Positions 34,791 to 44,307 of a DNA stretch of 64,000 bases are shown here, one piece after another; position 1 is the stretch's first letter; every line of letters starts with the position of its first letter. The position numbers and the translations under genes are program-made. The notes under the pieces were generated by a model. It did not search any database, had not been told where the DNA came from, and worked only from the letters and a program-made list of their open reading frames with translations. The stretch covers positions 1 to 64,000 of the forward strand of contig NZ_LIQI01000019.1 in the NCBI RefSeq assembly GCF_001418105.1, in the 5' to 3' direction. The stretch is from Lacinutrix himadriensis. GTDB taxonomy: Bacteria > Bacteroidota > Bacteroidia > Flavobacteriales > Flavobacteriaceae.

Positions 34791-37355
34791 CTACTTAATA
34801 ATTATCTTTTGTGATGACACTGTTTTACCATCTGTCATTCTAACCACATATATTCCTGTTGCTACCTGACTTACATCTAAAGTATTGAGTCCAATATTTA
34901 ATGTTCCTTTTTTAACCAAACCACCAATAACATTATACATTTGATAGTCATAATTGTTACTTGTATTATTTAATTTAATGTTTAAAACACCATCTAATAC
35001 TGGATTAGGAAAAACGGTAGGAGCAGCTAATTCACTAGCTTCTACTTCATTTACACCTAGCGTATTATTTGCAATACTAATTTCCCATAAACCTCTACCA
35101 AAAGTACCAACAACTAATTTATCTTGTGTGTAATTAATTTCAATATCACTAACTACAACATTAGGTAAACCTTGTCCTAATTTAGTCCAACTACCTGTTC
35201 CTACTTTAAAATAAACACCAAGCTCTGTTCCTAGGAACAAAATTTCTTGTCCTTGATTTTGCTTTAAAACTACTTGTTTAGCAATAATGTTAGGTAAACC
35301 TGCGGTAATGTTAGTCCAAGTAGATCCTCCATTTGTAGATTTAAAAACTTTAGAGCCATCTACATAACCATTCACTGTTGCATACAATGTGTTTGTGTTA
35401 TTTTGGTCTAAGGAAATAGAGTTCATTTTCGCTCCTGCTTCTGGTTGTGAAACAGCACTCCAAGAACTACCATCATTACTTGATTTTTTAATAGCATTTT
35501 CACCAATTACGAATAAATTATTTCCAAAGGTTTCGATGTATTCAATTGCTCCTGCTCCAGAATTAAGGTTCGTCCAAGTATCTCCTTTGTTTGTTGATTT
35601 ATATACATCTGCAAAACCACCATATAGTGTTGTAGAAGTTGTAGAATGCATTTTTAACGTCCAAACGAAAGGTGCTCCGGTAGTTGGCGTAGTTAAACTT
35701 GTTCCCCAAACGTCTCCTAAAAATCCGTTATCTGCTCTTGTTAATCCTCCATTTTGAGAACCTAAATATCTAATTTGCGGATTCGAGTAATCTACCGCTG
35801 TACATGTACCATCACCAGCTCCTGCAGTAACCCAAGCTGGATTTCCGCCAACCATTTCTAAACTATACCCATCATTATCTTGGTTTCCCATAATAATATT
35901 ATCGGTACTTGTTTGTGGTGTTATTGCTACAGAATATAATTGTGTAACTATTACTCCGTTAGATTTGTATTCCACTACTGGTTTTTCATCTGCAATATTT
36001 GCATACGTTACAAAATTTAAACCACCATCATTTACATTCCAAAAAGAGTAACCATTATCTAAAGATCCTATTTCATGAATATCTGCATGCCCATAAGAAC
36101 CAGGAGAAGTATTATCTGACCATGAGTTGTTTAAAGTAACATACCAAGTATTCCCTAAATCATCTGAATTAATTCCATCTACAACACCACTAACTATTAG
36201 TCCGTCTTTTACAGCTAAACATTGGTTGTACGATTCTTGTGTACTATACCCAACAGCTGGAACACCAACCGTTGCAAGTACAGGAGATGCATCAGCAGGA
36301 TTATAAGAAGAAACTTGACCGTTATCTGCTTGCACATAAAAAACGCCGTTTTCATCTGTAGTAATCGCGTGACGTGCACTATTTGCACCTTCAGCAATTA
36401 ATACACTCCATGTATTTCCGTTATTAGAAGAAAAGAATAATCCTCCCCAACTATCGGAACACATGATATTACTACCATTTCTATGAAACTTTCCTAAAAC
36501 AGCATCGTTATAATTATGTGTAAATACATTAGTCCAATTAGCACCTCCATCTGTAGTTTTCTTAATGTACTCATTGGTTCCAACAATAACGGTACTTGCG
36601 TCTATAACAATTAAATTAGAAGTAGTTTCTTTATCGTCTAAACTAAACGTAAGGTTTGTTGGTTGGTATGTTTCACCAAAATCTGTGGATTTATAAATAC
36701 CAATAGAGTTTATATGTTTTGCATCATAATCTCCTGTAGAGATATAAATAGTTCCTGGGTTATTAATATCGGATGCGCTACTTTTAATATCTGTTACACC
36801 TATACCAGCAAGATGATCTAATTTAGGCGACCATGTTGCACCATTATCTAAAGATTTCCAAACACCTCCAACTGGTGCACTTACAAATAGCACATTTTGG
36901 TTTGCATCTGTAGCATGTTCATATCTTAAGAAATTAGTTAAACGTCCTAATTGCGGATTGTTAGGATATCCATTAGCATCTGGAACTTCTTGCGGACCAA
37001 TATTACTCCAATTTTCTGTACTTGCTGAAGTTCTAAAGTTAGTATTTAAGTTCTTAGATATTTTACCTTTAGCATCAATAATTCCTGCGTTATACCATCC
37101 TGAAAAAGCATTCGGAAAATTACCATTGACATCTACTCTATCTTTCCAGTAGTATGCCCATCTTTCAAATTGTTTATGCTTTTTTATTTCTGCTTTAGAG
37201 GCATTCTTATTGTATGCTCCTAATTCTTTCCTAACCTTATTCGTGATTTCATAATAATTGCTGCCTTTAAGATTTGTTGCAGCTTTATAGTCTATAGATT
37301 GTGAATAGGTCACAATTGTAAAGACCATTAATAAAAGAGTAATTGTTTTTTTCAT
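34791..37355 (-). CDS. Secreted Asp-box (BNR/VPS10-like propeller) protein with T9SS sorting domain, copy 1
   Basis: The 854-residue protein has a signal peptide (ITLLLMVFTIVTYSQS), then many beta-propeller blades carrying Asp-box motifs such as STNKGDTWT, SNDGSSWSA and STNGGSTWT. The C-terminus from about PTVFPNPVLDG to SSQKIIIK is a T9SS type A sorting domain. It is exported and then anchored or released at the cell surface. Such sialidase-like propellers may act as glycan or protein binders or hydrolases; no enzymatic residues can be assigned. It is paralogous to the next gene upstream (37562) and shares exactly the same promoter geometry. Confidence 0.9.
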   Translation of the reverse strand: MKKTITLLLMVFTIVTYSQSIDYKAATNLKGSNYYEITNKVRKELGAYNKNASKAEIKKHKQFERWAYYWKDRVDVNGNFPNAFSGWYNAGIIDAKGKISKNLNTNFRTSASTENWSNIGPQEVPDANGYPNNPQLGRLTNFLRYEHATDANQNVLFVSAPVGGVWKSLDNGATWSPKLDHLAGIGVTDIKSSASDINNPGTIYISTGDYDAKHINSIGIYKSTDFGETYQPTNLTFSLDDKETTSNLIVIDASTVIVGTNEYIKKTTDGGANWTNVFTHNYNDAVLGKFHRNGSNIMCSDSWGGLFFSSNNGNTWSVLIAEGANSARHAITTDENGVFYVQADNGQVSSYNPADASPVLATVGVPAVGYSTQESYNQCLAVKDGLIVSGVVDGINSDDLGNTWYVTLNNSWSDNTSPGSYGHADIHEIGSLDNGYSFWNVNDGGLNFVTYANIADEKPVVEYKSNGVIVTQLYSVAITPQTSTDNIIMGNQDNDGYSLEMVGGNPAWVTAGAGDGTCTAVDYSNPQIRYLGSQNGGLTRADNGFLGDVWGTSLTTPTTGAPFVWTLKMHSTTSTTLYGGFADVYKSTNKGDTWTNLNSGAGAIEYIETFGNNLFVIGENAIKKSSNDGSSWSAVSQPEAGAKMNSISLDQNNTNTLYATVNGYVDGSKVFKSTNGGSTWTNITAGLPNIIAKQVVLKQNQGQEILFLGTELGVYFKVGTGSWTKLGQGLPNVVVSDIEINYTQDKLVVGTFGRGLWEISIANNTLGVNEVEASELAAPTVFPNPVLDGVLNIKLNNTSNNYDYQMYNVIGGLVKKGTLNIGLNTLDVSQVATGIYVVRMTDGKTVSSQKIIIK

Positions 37356-37383
37356 TTTTTTCTATATTAATATTTGAACAAAA

Positions 37384-37440
37384 CAAATATCCAATATCCA
37401 TTACAAACCAAGCAAATTAGTACTACGCACTTACTACGCA
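37384..37440 (-). promoter_or_regulatory. Promoter with TGCGTAGT tandem site (copy 1)
   Basis: On the minus strand: TGCGTAGT (37440-37433), 3 nt, TGCGTAGT (37429-37422), 30 nt, GATATTTG (37391-37384), 28 nt, then ATG at 37355. The two octamers are 11 bp apart start to start, about one helical turn. Every one of these distances is repeated exactly at the paralogue's promoter (40146-40202), although the intervening sequence differs. Confidence 0.82.
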
Positions 37441-37502
37441 CGATACTATTTTAAATAATAAGTAAAACAACTGATGTGTGCTTTATCAAATTTTAAATAA
37501 TA

Positions 37503-37538
37503 AAAAACAGCCTCAATGTTGTTGCAATGAGACTGTTT
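37503..37538 (-). terminator. Rho-independent terminator
   Basis: On the minus strand aaacagtctca and tgaggctgtttt pair with a G-U wobble and are followed by a T run. It lies about 25 nt past the stop of the gene at 37562. Confidence 0.75.
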
Positions 37539-37561
37539 ACGTTTTAAATTTCGCTATTAAC

Positions 37562-40117
37562 CTAAAACAAAATTTTGTTTGTAATCACTGCACCATTAGA
37601 TAGTGTTGTTTTCACAAATAATACACGCTGGCTTCTCACAATAGATTTATTATTAAAAACTTTAGCGTCAATTTTTTCTTTTTCAAATACTTTCTTTCCT
37701 AAGATATCAAAAATCACAACCTTATTAATATCCTGTACAGAAGACTTTATTTGTAAGTTTTCGTTTTCATCCATAGAAATGAATACCGTATTATTATTTG
37801 CTGTATTACTTTCTAATCCTAAGGTTTGATTATTAAGATCGGATTCCCAAATACCTCTACCGTATGTTCCTGCTCTTAGTTTGCCTGTTGGATAAAAAAT
37901 CTCTAAATCTCGTACAGCAACATTTGGTAAACTAGTCATATAGGATTGCCATGAAGTCACCGTATTATTTGCAATAAAAACGCCAATATCTGCTCCTAAA
38001 TATACTTCATCTGCTATACCATTCGTTCTATATACAATAGTATTCATTGGCACATTAGGTAATCCTGCAGAAATATTAGTCCAATTTGAACCTCCATCTA
38101 CCGACTTGTATACTTTATTAGCACTATCATAACCAGAATAGGTTACCCAAACTTTATTGGCATCTGTTGTAGAAACCGTTACACTAGAAAAAGCGGCACT
38201 TGTTGGTAATCCTGCTGTAACATTTGTAAAGGAAGCTCCAGAATTTGTAGATTTTGAAATAGCATCTATTTGTACGGTATAAATAACCGTTGGATCGCTT
38301 GGCGCTACTACAAATTCTTTAATTCCGTCTGTACCGGTTGCTGTTCCTAATGCGGACCAGTTATCTCCATAATTTACAGACGTATATAAAGTTGGTGTAC
38401 CACCAGCAAATAAGGTATATGTATTTGTGGGATGCATTTTAAAAGGACTATAAAAATCAATACCACTTGGAAGTCCGGTAACAATTGGAGTAATGGTTGC
38501 TCCACCATCTGCTGAACGACCATAAGCTCCATGAACATATTGCACATAAATATAATTATCATCGTCTGGATCGATGAAGCATTCTCCGCCATCTCCTCCA
38601 TTGATATTATACCAACCTGTAGATTCATTTAATACTGTACCATTGTCTTGTTCTCCTGCAACAATTCCTGTTGCTGTATATGCAGACAATCCTAATTTAA
38701 CCACTTGCCCGATGGTTAAATTATTGCTAATATCTGTCCATTGATCTCCATTATCATAAGAAACAAAAAGCCCTCCATCATTACAAGAATACATGGTTGT
38801 TGAACTTGCAGGTTGGTAAACAATTTCGTGCACATCTGCATGAATTTCGCCAGAATCCCAAACAGAGGTGTTTTCCCAAGTAACACCACCATCAAAAGAT
38901 CTCCAGTGGTTGACACCTCCAATAGTAATATTCTCTTTATCTGTAGGAGAAGCTACAATCGCTAAATCAAAGAATGCTTGTCCACCAGCATCCGAACCAT
39001 CTACGGTATAGGCTAATAAGTTTGGAGTTGTAGACATGGTTGTAAACGTAGTACCATCATCTGTAGAGCGATAGGTTCCCATATAAGACTCATCACTAGA
39101 TTTACCATAAAGTGCATATACATAAGCATCATCGTCTGCCGTTACAGCAAGTGCAATACGTGAAACACCTGATGTTGGTAATCCGTTTGTAATTTCTGTC
39201 CAATTTGCTCCAAAGTCTGTAGATTTATAAAAGCTAGTACCAGAAGCATACACGGTATTTGCGTTTAAAGTTCCTGGTTTAAATTCCATGTCTTTTAAAT
39301 CTGGTGTAGAACCACTAAAGACACTACTAGAATATGTAGCCCAACCATCTGTAGTATAATATGCTCCGTAACTGGAAGCTACCACCATTTTTAATGGGTT
39401 ATTTGGATCCATTAAAAGTTTAGAAAGCTTTTCCGGGTAAACCGCTGGATCAAAAACAAGCGACGTTGGATTCCAAGTTGTTCCACCATCTGTAGATTTT
39501 AATATTCCAAGACTGTTTCTGTTTCCTTCAATATCTCCAGTTGCTAAATACATAGTGGTTCCATTAGGAGCAATTGCCAAATCAGAACATCCAATTACCG
39601 CTAAAAAGTCGGTATTGGTAGTCCATGAAGCACCTGAGTTTGTAGATTTCCATAATCCACCATCTGGTGCCCCTACATACATGGTGTTAGAATTTATTGG
39701 GTCAAAACGTACAAAGTTTAATCTTCCTGCTCCTGTTCTGGTATAAGGAGATGGTCCATCTGGTGATCCTACTGGTCCGAGTTCTGTCCAATTACTTGTT
39801 ACTCCTGCAACTCTTTGATCTTTATTCGCTTTTTGCCATTTTACATAATTATTATAAGTAGAAGAAGGCAAATTCATATTACCAGAAGGATACACTCTTG
39901 GTGTCATATAATCTTCCCAGCGCTTAAAAGGTTTGTATCCTTTACCTCTTTCTGGTGTTTTATCTTTCCAATAACTATTGAAGTTTTCTTGCACTTGATA
40001 AAAAGTTGCTCCCTCATTATTATTCATTGCTGTCCAATTGATTTTGGATTGCGGCTTAGTTTGCGAATACATGAATACGGATGCAAGCAGTAATGTAATT
40101 AAGTAGATTTTTCTCAT
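37562..40117 (-). CDS. Secreted Asp-box (BNR/VPS10-like propeller) protein with T9SS sorting domain, copy 2
   Basis: An 851-residue paralogue of the protein at 34791, with a signal peptide (LITLLLASVFMYSQT), an N-terminal helix-rich segment before the propeller, and repeated Asp-box motifs (STNSGASWT, STDGGTTWN, STDFGANWT, SVNYGDNWS, SVDGGSNWT). The C-terminal module (MDENENLQIKSS to TNKILF) has the T9SS sorting-domain shape with IFDILGKKVF. It is expected at the cell surface or released. The two genes have separate terminators and matched promoters, so they are probably regulated in parallel and not as one operon. The nearby TPR-HTH protein is the likely regulator. Confidence 0.9.
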   Translation of the reverse strand: MRKIYLITLLLASVFMYSQTKPQSKINWTAMNNNEGATFYQVQENFNSYWKDKTPERGKGYKPFKRWEDYMTPRVYPSGNMNLPSSTYNNYVKWQKANKDQRVAGVTSNWTELGPVGSPDGPSPYTRTGAGRLNFVRFDPINSNTMYVGAPDGGLWKSTNSGASWTTNTDFLAVIGCSDLAIAPNGTTMYLATGDIEGNRNSLGILKSTDGGTTWNPTSLVFDPAVYPEKLSKLLMDPNNPLKMVVASSYGAYYTTDGWATYSSSVFSGSTPDLKDMEFKPGTLNANTVYASGTSFYKSTDFGANWTEITNGLPTSGVSRIALAVTADDDAYVYALYGKSSDESYMGTYRSTDDGTTFTTMSTTPNLLAYTVDGSDAGGQAFFDLAIVASPTDKENITIGGVNHWRSFDGGVTWENTSVWDSGEIHADVHEIVYQPASSTTMYSCNDGGLFVSYDNGDQWTDISNNLTIGQVVKLGLSAYTATGIVAGEQDNGTVLNESTGWYNINGGDGGECFIDPDDDNYIYVQYVHGAYGRSADGGATITPIVTGLPSGIDFYSPFKMHPTNTYTLFAGGTPTLYTSVNYGDNWSALGTATGTDGIKEFVVAPSDPTVIYTVQIDAISKSTNSGASFTNVTAGLPTSAAFSSVTVSTTDANKVWVTYSGYDSANKVYKSVDGGSNWTNISAGLPNVPMNTIVYRTNGIADEVYLGADIGVFIANNTVTSWQSYMTSLPNVAVRDLEIFYPTGKLRAGTYGRGIWESDLNNQTLGLESNTANNNTVFISMDENENLQIKSSVQDINKVVIFDILGKKVFEKEKIDAKVFNNKSIVRSQRVLFVKTTLSNGAVITNKILF

Positions 40118-40145
40118 GACTTTGTAAATTTATAATTTAGCATTA

Positions 40146-40202
40146 CAAATATCTACATGCCATAGAAACAATAGGGGTTTTGGACTACGCATTAACTACG
40201 CA
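40146..40202 (-). promoter_or_regulatory. Promoter with TGCGTAGT tandem site (copy 2)
   Basis: On the minus strand: TGCGTAGT (40202-40195), 3 nt, TGCGTAGT (40191-40184), 30 nt, GATATTTG (40153-40146), 28 nt, ATG at 40117. All four spacings equal those of copy 1. Conservation of the octamers and box amid diverged spacer DNA is what a functional regulator site would show. Confidence 0.82.
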
Positions 40203-40237
40203 TTTCAAAAAAAACAGAAAAGAAGTACAATATTATA

Positions 40238-41839
40238 TTAAATAGATCGGGTTTTAGTTTCCTTAAATGTTTCATTAAGGTATTCAACAAGCGTAGCGTT
40301 GGTATCTATGCCTTCCATTTTTTTAGAAATACGATAACGCTTGCTTTCGATTGCTCGTGTGGAAGAATTTAAAAAAGCGGCAATTTCTTTATTTTTAAAT
40401 CCGATAAACAGATAATAACAAATAGTGATTTCCGAATCATTTAGTTTAGGATGTAATGCTTTCATTTGGGTAAAAAAATCAATATTAAGATCATTTATGA
40501 GTTCCAAATAATTTTCTTCCTTCGCTAAAAAAGTAGATGCGTTATGATGAATGTTTTTATATAACTCTTTTATTTTTTCTTTTTGTTCGGCAATATTATG
40601 AATGGTAGAAATTGCTTTCACTTCCTTTTTAACTTCAATAATATAATCTTCTAAACCACGAACTTTTACTTTCAACTTTTCGTGATTACTTTTTAAAAAG
40701 GAAAACTCTTTATCGCTTTTTGTATATTCTAAAATGGCAACTTTAATTTTTTTGTACTTCGTTATTACAATAATACTCAGCATTAACAGTAACACTCCCA
40801 ATAGGATAATTACATATCTATGAATCTGTTTTTTCTTTATTTCGGATTCTAATGCCGTTTCTGTTTGTATTAAATCTTCATTTATTTTAATACTCGCATC
40901 CAGTGTTTTGTTCATTTGTAGGGCTTCAAAATTTCTTAAAGAATCTTTAAAAGCCTTTTTTAATGCTACATCATTAATTTGATCATAATAATCTAACTTT
41001 AATCTGAAGTAATTTCTGGTATCATGTTCATTCATTGCAGATCGCAATGCTCCAAATTTCTGAAGATACATCTGTAAAGAATCTAATGCTTTATTTTCAA
41101 AATGAAAATCGGCAATATCACTATACAAAGTTACCATGTGTTTTTTATGAAGCGATTCTGGAATGGTTGCGTCGTTCTCTAATTCTTTTAAGAGATTAAA
41201 ATATTTATGCGCATTATTTATATCACCTAAATTCGTATAATTAGTAGTTAACATAAATAAGGCATACATATAATAGTAGCCATCATCCTTTATGCTTTTA
41301 TAATATTCTAAATCCTTTAATACAATGGCGTTACTTTTATTGTAGTTTTTATTATTTAACGCTACATAAGCGGGCATTTGCATCACCTCTGCTAAACCAT
41401 TTGCATTCTTTGCAAGTGCATAGTATTTCTTAGCTTCATTTAAATACTTGTATGCTAAAACGGAATCTTGTTTTACTAAGTGCGTATTATAAAAAAGCTC
41501 TAAACTACTCATTCCAGCAACATCATAATTCTCTTCTATTTTAGCATATTTTAATGCTAACATAAAATTTTTAAAGATTAAGGTTTGCTCATCCAAATCA
41601 TCATTAATAATTCCTTTTAATTGATAATATTCCGCTAAACGTCCTTCTATATTTTTTTCAATAGGTTGCGGAATGGAATCTAAATAAAGTTTTGCTAGTT
41701 TAGGGTTCTCATCAATAATATTGGTTGCAGAATCTATGTGTTTTATAAAAGGATTGTTATTAAGCTGTGCAAATGCACCTATGCAACTTACAAAAAAGAG
41801 GAAACAAAAAACAATACTATTAAACGGGTACTTACGCAT
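40238..41839 (-). CDS. Membrane-anchored TPR protein with LuxR-like HTH
   Basis: The chosen start at 41839 begins a signal-like segment (MRKYPFNSIVFCFLFFVSCIGAFAQ); upstream codons to 41917 look non-native. About 300 residues of TPR-like helices follow, then one membrane span (YVIILLGVLLLMLSIIVI, near residue 350) and a coiled coil. A C-terminal helix-turn-helix follows (NDSEITICYYLFIGFKNKEIAAFLNSSTRAIESKRYRI). This periplasmic-TPR plus cytoplasmic-HTH architecture is common in Flavobacteriia and lets an envelope signal act on DNA directly. It lies next to the two Asp-box genes and is the best candidate to bind TGCGTAGT repeats. Confidence 0.85.
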   Translation of the reverse strand: MRKYPFNSIVFCFLFFVSCIGAFAQLNNNPFIKHIDSATNIIDENPKLAKLYLDSIPQPIEKNIEGRLAEYYQLKGIINDDLDEQTLIFKNFMLALKYAKIEENYDVAGMSSLELFYNTHLVKQDSVLAYKYLNEAKKYYALAKNANGLAEVMQMPAYVALNNKNYNKSNAIVLKDLEYYKSIKDDGYYYMYALFMLTTNYTNLGDINNAHKYFNLLKELENDATIPESLHKKHMVTLYSDIADFHFENKALDSLQMYLQKFGALRSAMNEHDTRNYFRLKLDYYDQINDVALKKAFKDSLRNFEALQMNKTLDASIKINEDLIQTETALESEIKKKQIHRYVIILLGVLLLMLSIIVITKYKKIKVAILEYTKSDKEFSFLKSNHEKLKVKVRGLEDYIIEVKKEVKAISTIHNIAEQKEKIKELYKNIHHNASTFLAKEENYLELINDLNIDFFTQMKALHPKLNDSEITICYYLFIGFKNKEIAAFLNSSTRAIESKRYRISKKMEGIDTNATLVEYLNETFKETKTRSI

Positions 41840-41939
41840 GAATCTGGATGAAATTAATAAAGCATAAAGGTAAAATAATATGATTAAATGCACGCTATCA
41901 CGCATGGTAATAATCACTATAAATATTACTAGAAGTATT

Positions 41940-42386
41940 TTATTTATCTAACAAACGTCTATGATAATTGATTTGTCCTAAATGGTAAGAAAGATGCATC
42001 GCTAAATGCATTAAAAAATATTCGGTGGTCATCGTATCTTCAAAAATACGACGTTTATACTCTTTTTGCAAATCGGTTTCAGATAATTTCAATAGTGTAT
42101 TCTCTACAGCAATAATAGTATCTTCCACTTGTTTAATCAATACAGCTTTAGGAACATCTTTAAGTGAAAACTCTAAATCTCGTTTTCTTACATAACCAGA
42201 ATTCCCTAAAGATTCGCAAATAAAAGCATTTAAATTTCCAACTACATGCAGACATAAATTCCCTGCGGAGTTCGTAATTTCACCAGTAACCAACCATAAG
42301 TTCTTTTCCTCTTTATACGCTTCTACTTCTACTATTAAAGCCTTTAAATCTCTTTTATAGAGTTTCATTAAACTATCTGTAATCAT
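41940..42386 (-). CDS. DinB-like (DUF1572-type) metal-binding protein
   Basis: A helical-bundle protein of 148 residues with the DinB-family metal His triad pattern: a His in NLCLHVVGNLNAF at about 47 and a second pair in MHLSYHLGQINYHRR near the C-terminus. DinB-fold proteins include metal-dependent thiol transferases; the specific reaction is unknown. It is a monocistron-sized unit followed by a 30-nt gap to the ABC transporter gene on the same strand. Confidence 0.8.
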   Translation of the reverse strand: MITDSLMKLYKRDLKALIVEVEAYKEEKNLWLVTGEITNSAGNLCLHVVGNLNAFICESLGNSGYVRKRDLEFSLKDVPKAVLIKQVEDTIIAVENTLLKLSETDLQKEYKRRIFEDTMTTEYFLMHLAMHLSYHLGQINYHRRLLDK

Positions 42387-42416
42387 AAACTTGTTTTTTA
42401 TTAGCGTATAAAAATA

Positions 42417-44186
42417 TTAAATCTTAGCCTGGTATGTAAATAGATCGAAATACCTTCCTTTAGAAGCTATTAGCGCATCATGGTCTCCTCGTTCTGCAAT
42501 CTTACCGCCTTCTACAACTAGAATCTGGTCTGCTTTACGAATAGTACTCAATCTGTGTGCAATAACAATAGTAGTTCTATTCTTAGTTAATTGCGCTAAA
42601 GATTTCTGAATTAACGCTTCACTTTCGGTATCTAAATTAGAAGTCGCTTCGTCTAAAATAATCACTTTAGGATCTGCAAGAATTGCTCTAGCTATTGCAA
42701 TACGTTGTCTTTGTCCGCCAGACAGCTTCACACCTCTTTCTCCAATCAGTGTTTCTAAACCATCATCAAATCTGTCTGTAAATTCATTAACATAAGCTGC
42801 TTTAACTGCTGCTTGTAATTGTTCTTCGGAAGCATTTGGTCTAGGAAACATAATGTTTTCTCTAATGGTACCTTCAAACAAAAACTCATCTTGCAATACC
42901 ACACCTAAATGTCTTCGGAAGCTATTTAATTTTACTTTAGATAAATCTTTTCCATCGATGGTTATTTGGCCAGATTCCGGATTTAAAAAAGTAGCAGATA
43001 ATCCTGCAATAGTAGATTTTCCAGATCCCGAACTACCAACCAAAGCAATCACAGAACCCGAAGGTGCTTTAAAACTAATATCATGAAGCACAGACTTTCC
43101 TTCTTCGTATGCAAAAGAAACATCCTTAAATTCTATTTCTCCTTTAAAATCTTGCAATTCTTCGGTACGATTGGCATCATCCTCTTCCGCAGCCATATTC
43201 ATAAGCTCTTCCGTTCTATCTAATCCTGCTAATGCTTCGGTTAACTGACTTCCAATATTACTCATTTGTATAATTGGTGCAATCATAAATCCTAAAACTA
43301 AAGTGAAGAATAGAAAATCTCCCGTAGTCATTTCGCCAATAATCATATAATAACCACCAATTCCCATGATTCCAGTAGTTGCAACTCCTATTAAAAAAGT
43401 AGATGAACTAGTCATTAACGCAGTAGCGGTTAAACTCTTTTTTACATTTTGAAATAATCGATCTACTCCTTTTTCAAAAGCTACATTTTCTTGTTCTTCG
43501 GCATTAAATGCTTTAATGACACGAACTCCAGCTAAAGTTTCGGTTAAACGACCTGTAACCTCTGCATTAATTTTACCTCTAGTTCTAAAAATAGGCCTTA
43601 TATATTTAAATGCTTTTAATGCAATGATTCCGAAAATAGATAATGGAATAAACACAAAAAGAGTCATCCACGCATTTAGTTTAATTAAGATAACTAGAGA
43701 TACCACTGCTGTGAATGTTCCTCCAACTAATTGTACTAAACCAGTTCCAATAAGATTTCTAACACCTTCTACATCGGTCATAATTCGGGAAACTAAAGCC
43801 CCAGATTTTGTGTTATCAAAAAAACTGATAGGAAGCGATAGCACCTTTTTTTGTACTTGTGCTCGTAACTCTGAAATTAAATATTGTGCCTGAACACTCA
43901 ATATTTTGGTCAGTAAATAAGAAGTAACTGCTTGTACTAAAATAGCTAGTAAAACAATACCTATTAAAGTGTATAACTGACTAGGATCTTTAGATGGCAC
44001 AACATCATCCAACAGCACTTTACTTTGCCATGGTAATATTAACCCAGAAATACTTTTAATGATGATTAATATTAAACCAATGAATACCAATTTACGTCTA
44101 GGCCAAATAATGGTCTTAAACGCCTTAGCCATAGTTACTTTTGGTTTTGTTTTATCGCTTTTATCTTGAGGTTTTAAATGCTGCAT
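42417..44186 (-). CDS. MsbA-like ABC exporter (fused permease and ATPase)
   Basis: The 589-residue half-transporter has six membrane segments (residues about 30-310) and a C-terminal ATPase with Walker A GSSGSGKST, Q loop LQDEFLFEGT, signature LSGGQRQR, Walker B VIILDEATS and the H-loop IAHRLSTI. It works as a homodimer exporting lipids, drugs or peptides. Relatives in this phylum are annotated as MsbA-like. The substrate cannot be told from sequence, and no peptidase domain is present. Divergent from the Bcr/CflA transporter gene. Confidence 0.94.
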   Translation of the reverse strand: MQHLKPQDKSDKTKPKVTMAKAFKTIIWPRRKLVFIGLILIIIKSISGLILPWQSKVLLDDVVPSKDPSQLYTLIGIVLLAILVQAVTSYLLTKILSVQAQYLISELRAQVQKKVLSLPISFFDNTKSGALVSRIMTDVEGVRNLIGTGLVQLVGGTFTAVVSLVILIKLNAWMTLFVFIPLSIFGIIALKAFKYIRPIFRTRGKINAEVTGRLTETLAGVRVIKAFNAEEQENVAFEKGVDRLFQNVKKSLTATALMTSSSTFLIGVATTGIMGIGGYYMIIGEMTTGDFLFFTLVLGFMIAPIIQMSNIGSQLTEALAGLDRTEELMNMAAEEDDANRTEELQDFKGEIEFKDVSFAYEEGKSVLHDISFKAPSGSVIALVGSSGSGKSTIAGLSATFLNPESGQITIDGKDLSKVKLNSFRRHLGVVLQDEFLFEGTIRENIMFPRPNASEEQLQAAVKAAYVNEFTDRFDDGLETLIGERGVKLSGGQRQRIAIARAILADPKVIILDEATSNLDTESEALIQKSLAQLTKNRTTIVIAHRLSTIRKADQILVVEGGKIAERGDHDALIASKGRYFDLFTYQAKI

Positions 44187-44295
44187 TTTATTAAATTTAT
44201 TATGCGAAGATACACTGAAAAAACAACCTGTTTCTCCTAATAAATTAATGTTTTGTTAATTCAAAAAAAGAAAGATGTAATATTAACTTTTAGCG

Positions 44296-44303
44296 TACTT
44301 TTG
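44296..44303 (+). promoter_or_regulatory. Bacteroidota -7 box (TACTTTTG)
   Basis: TACTTTTG matches TAnnTTTG but ends only 4 nt before the ATG at 44308, so transcription would start at or just past the ATG. Either the transcript is leaderless, the real start is further in, or this is chance. No -33 TTTG is seen at the right place. Confidence 0.3.
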
Positions 44304-44307
44304 CCAA

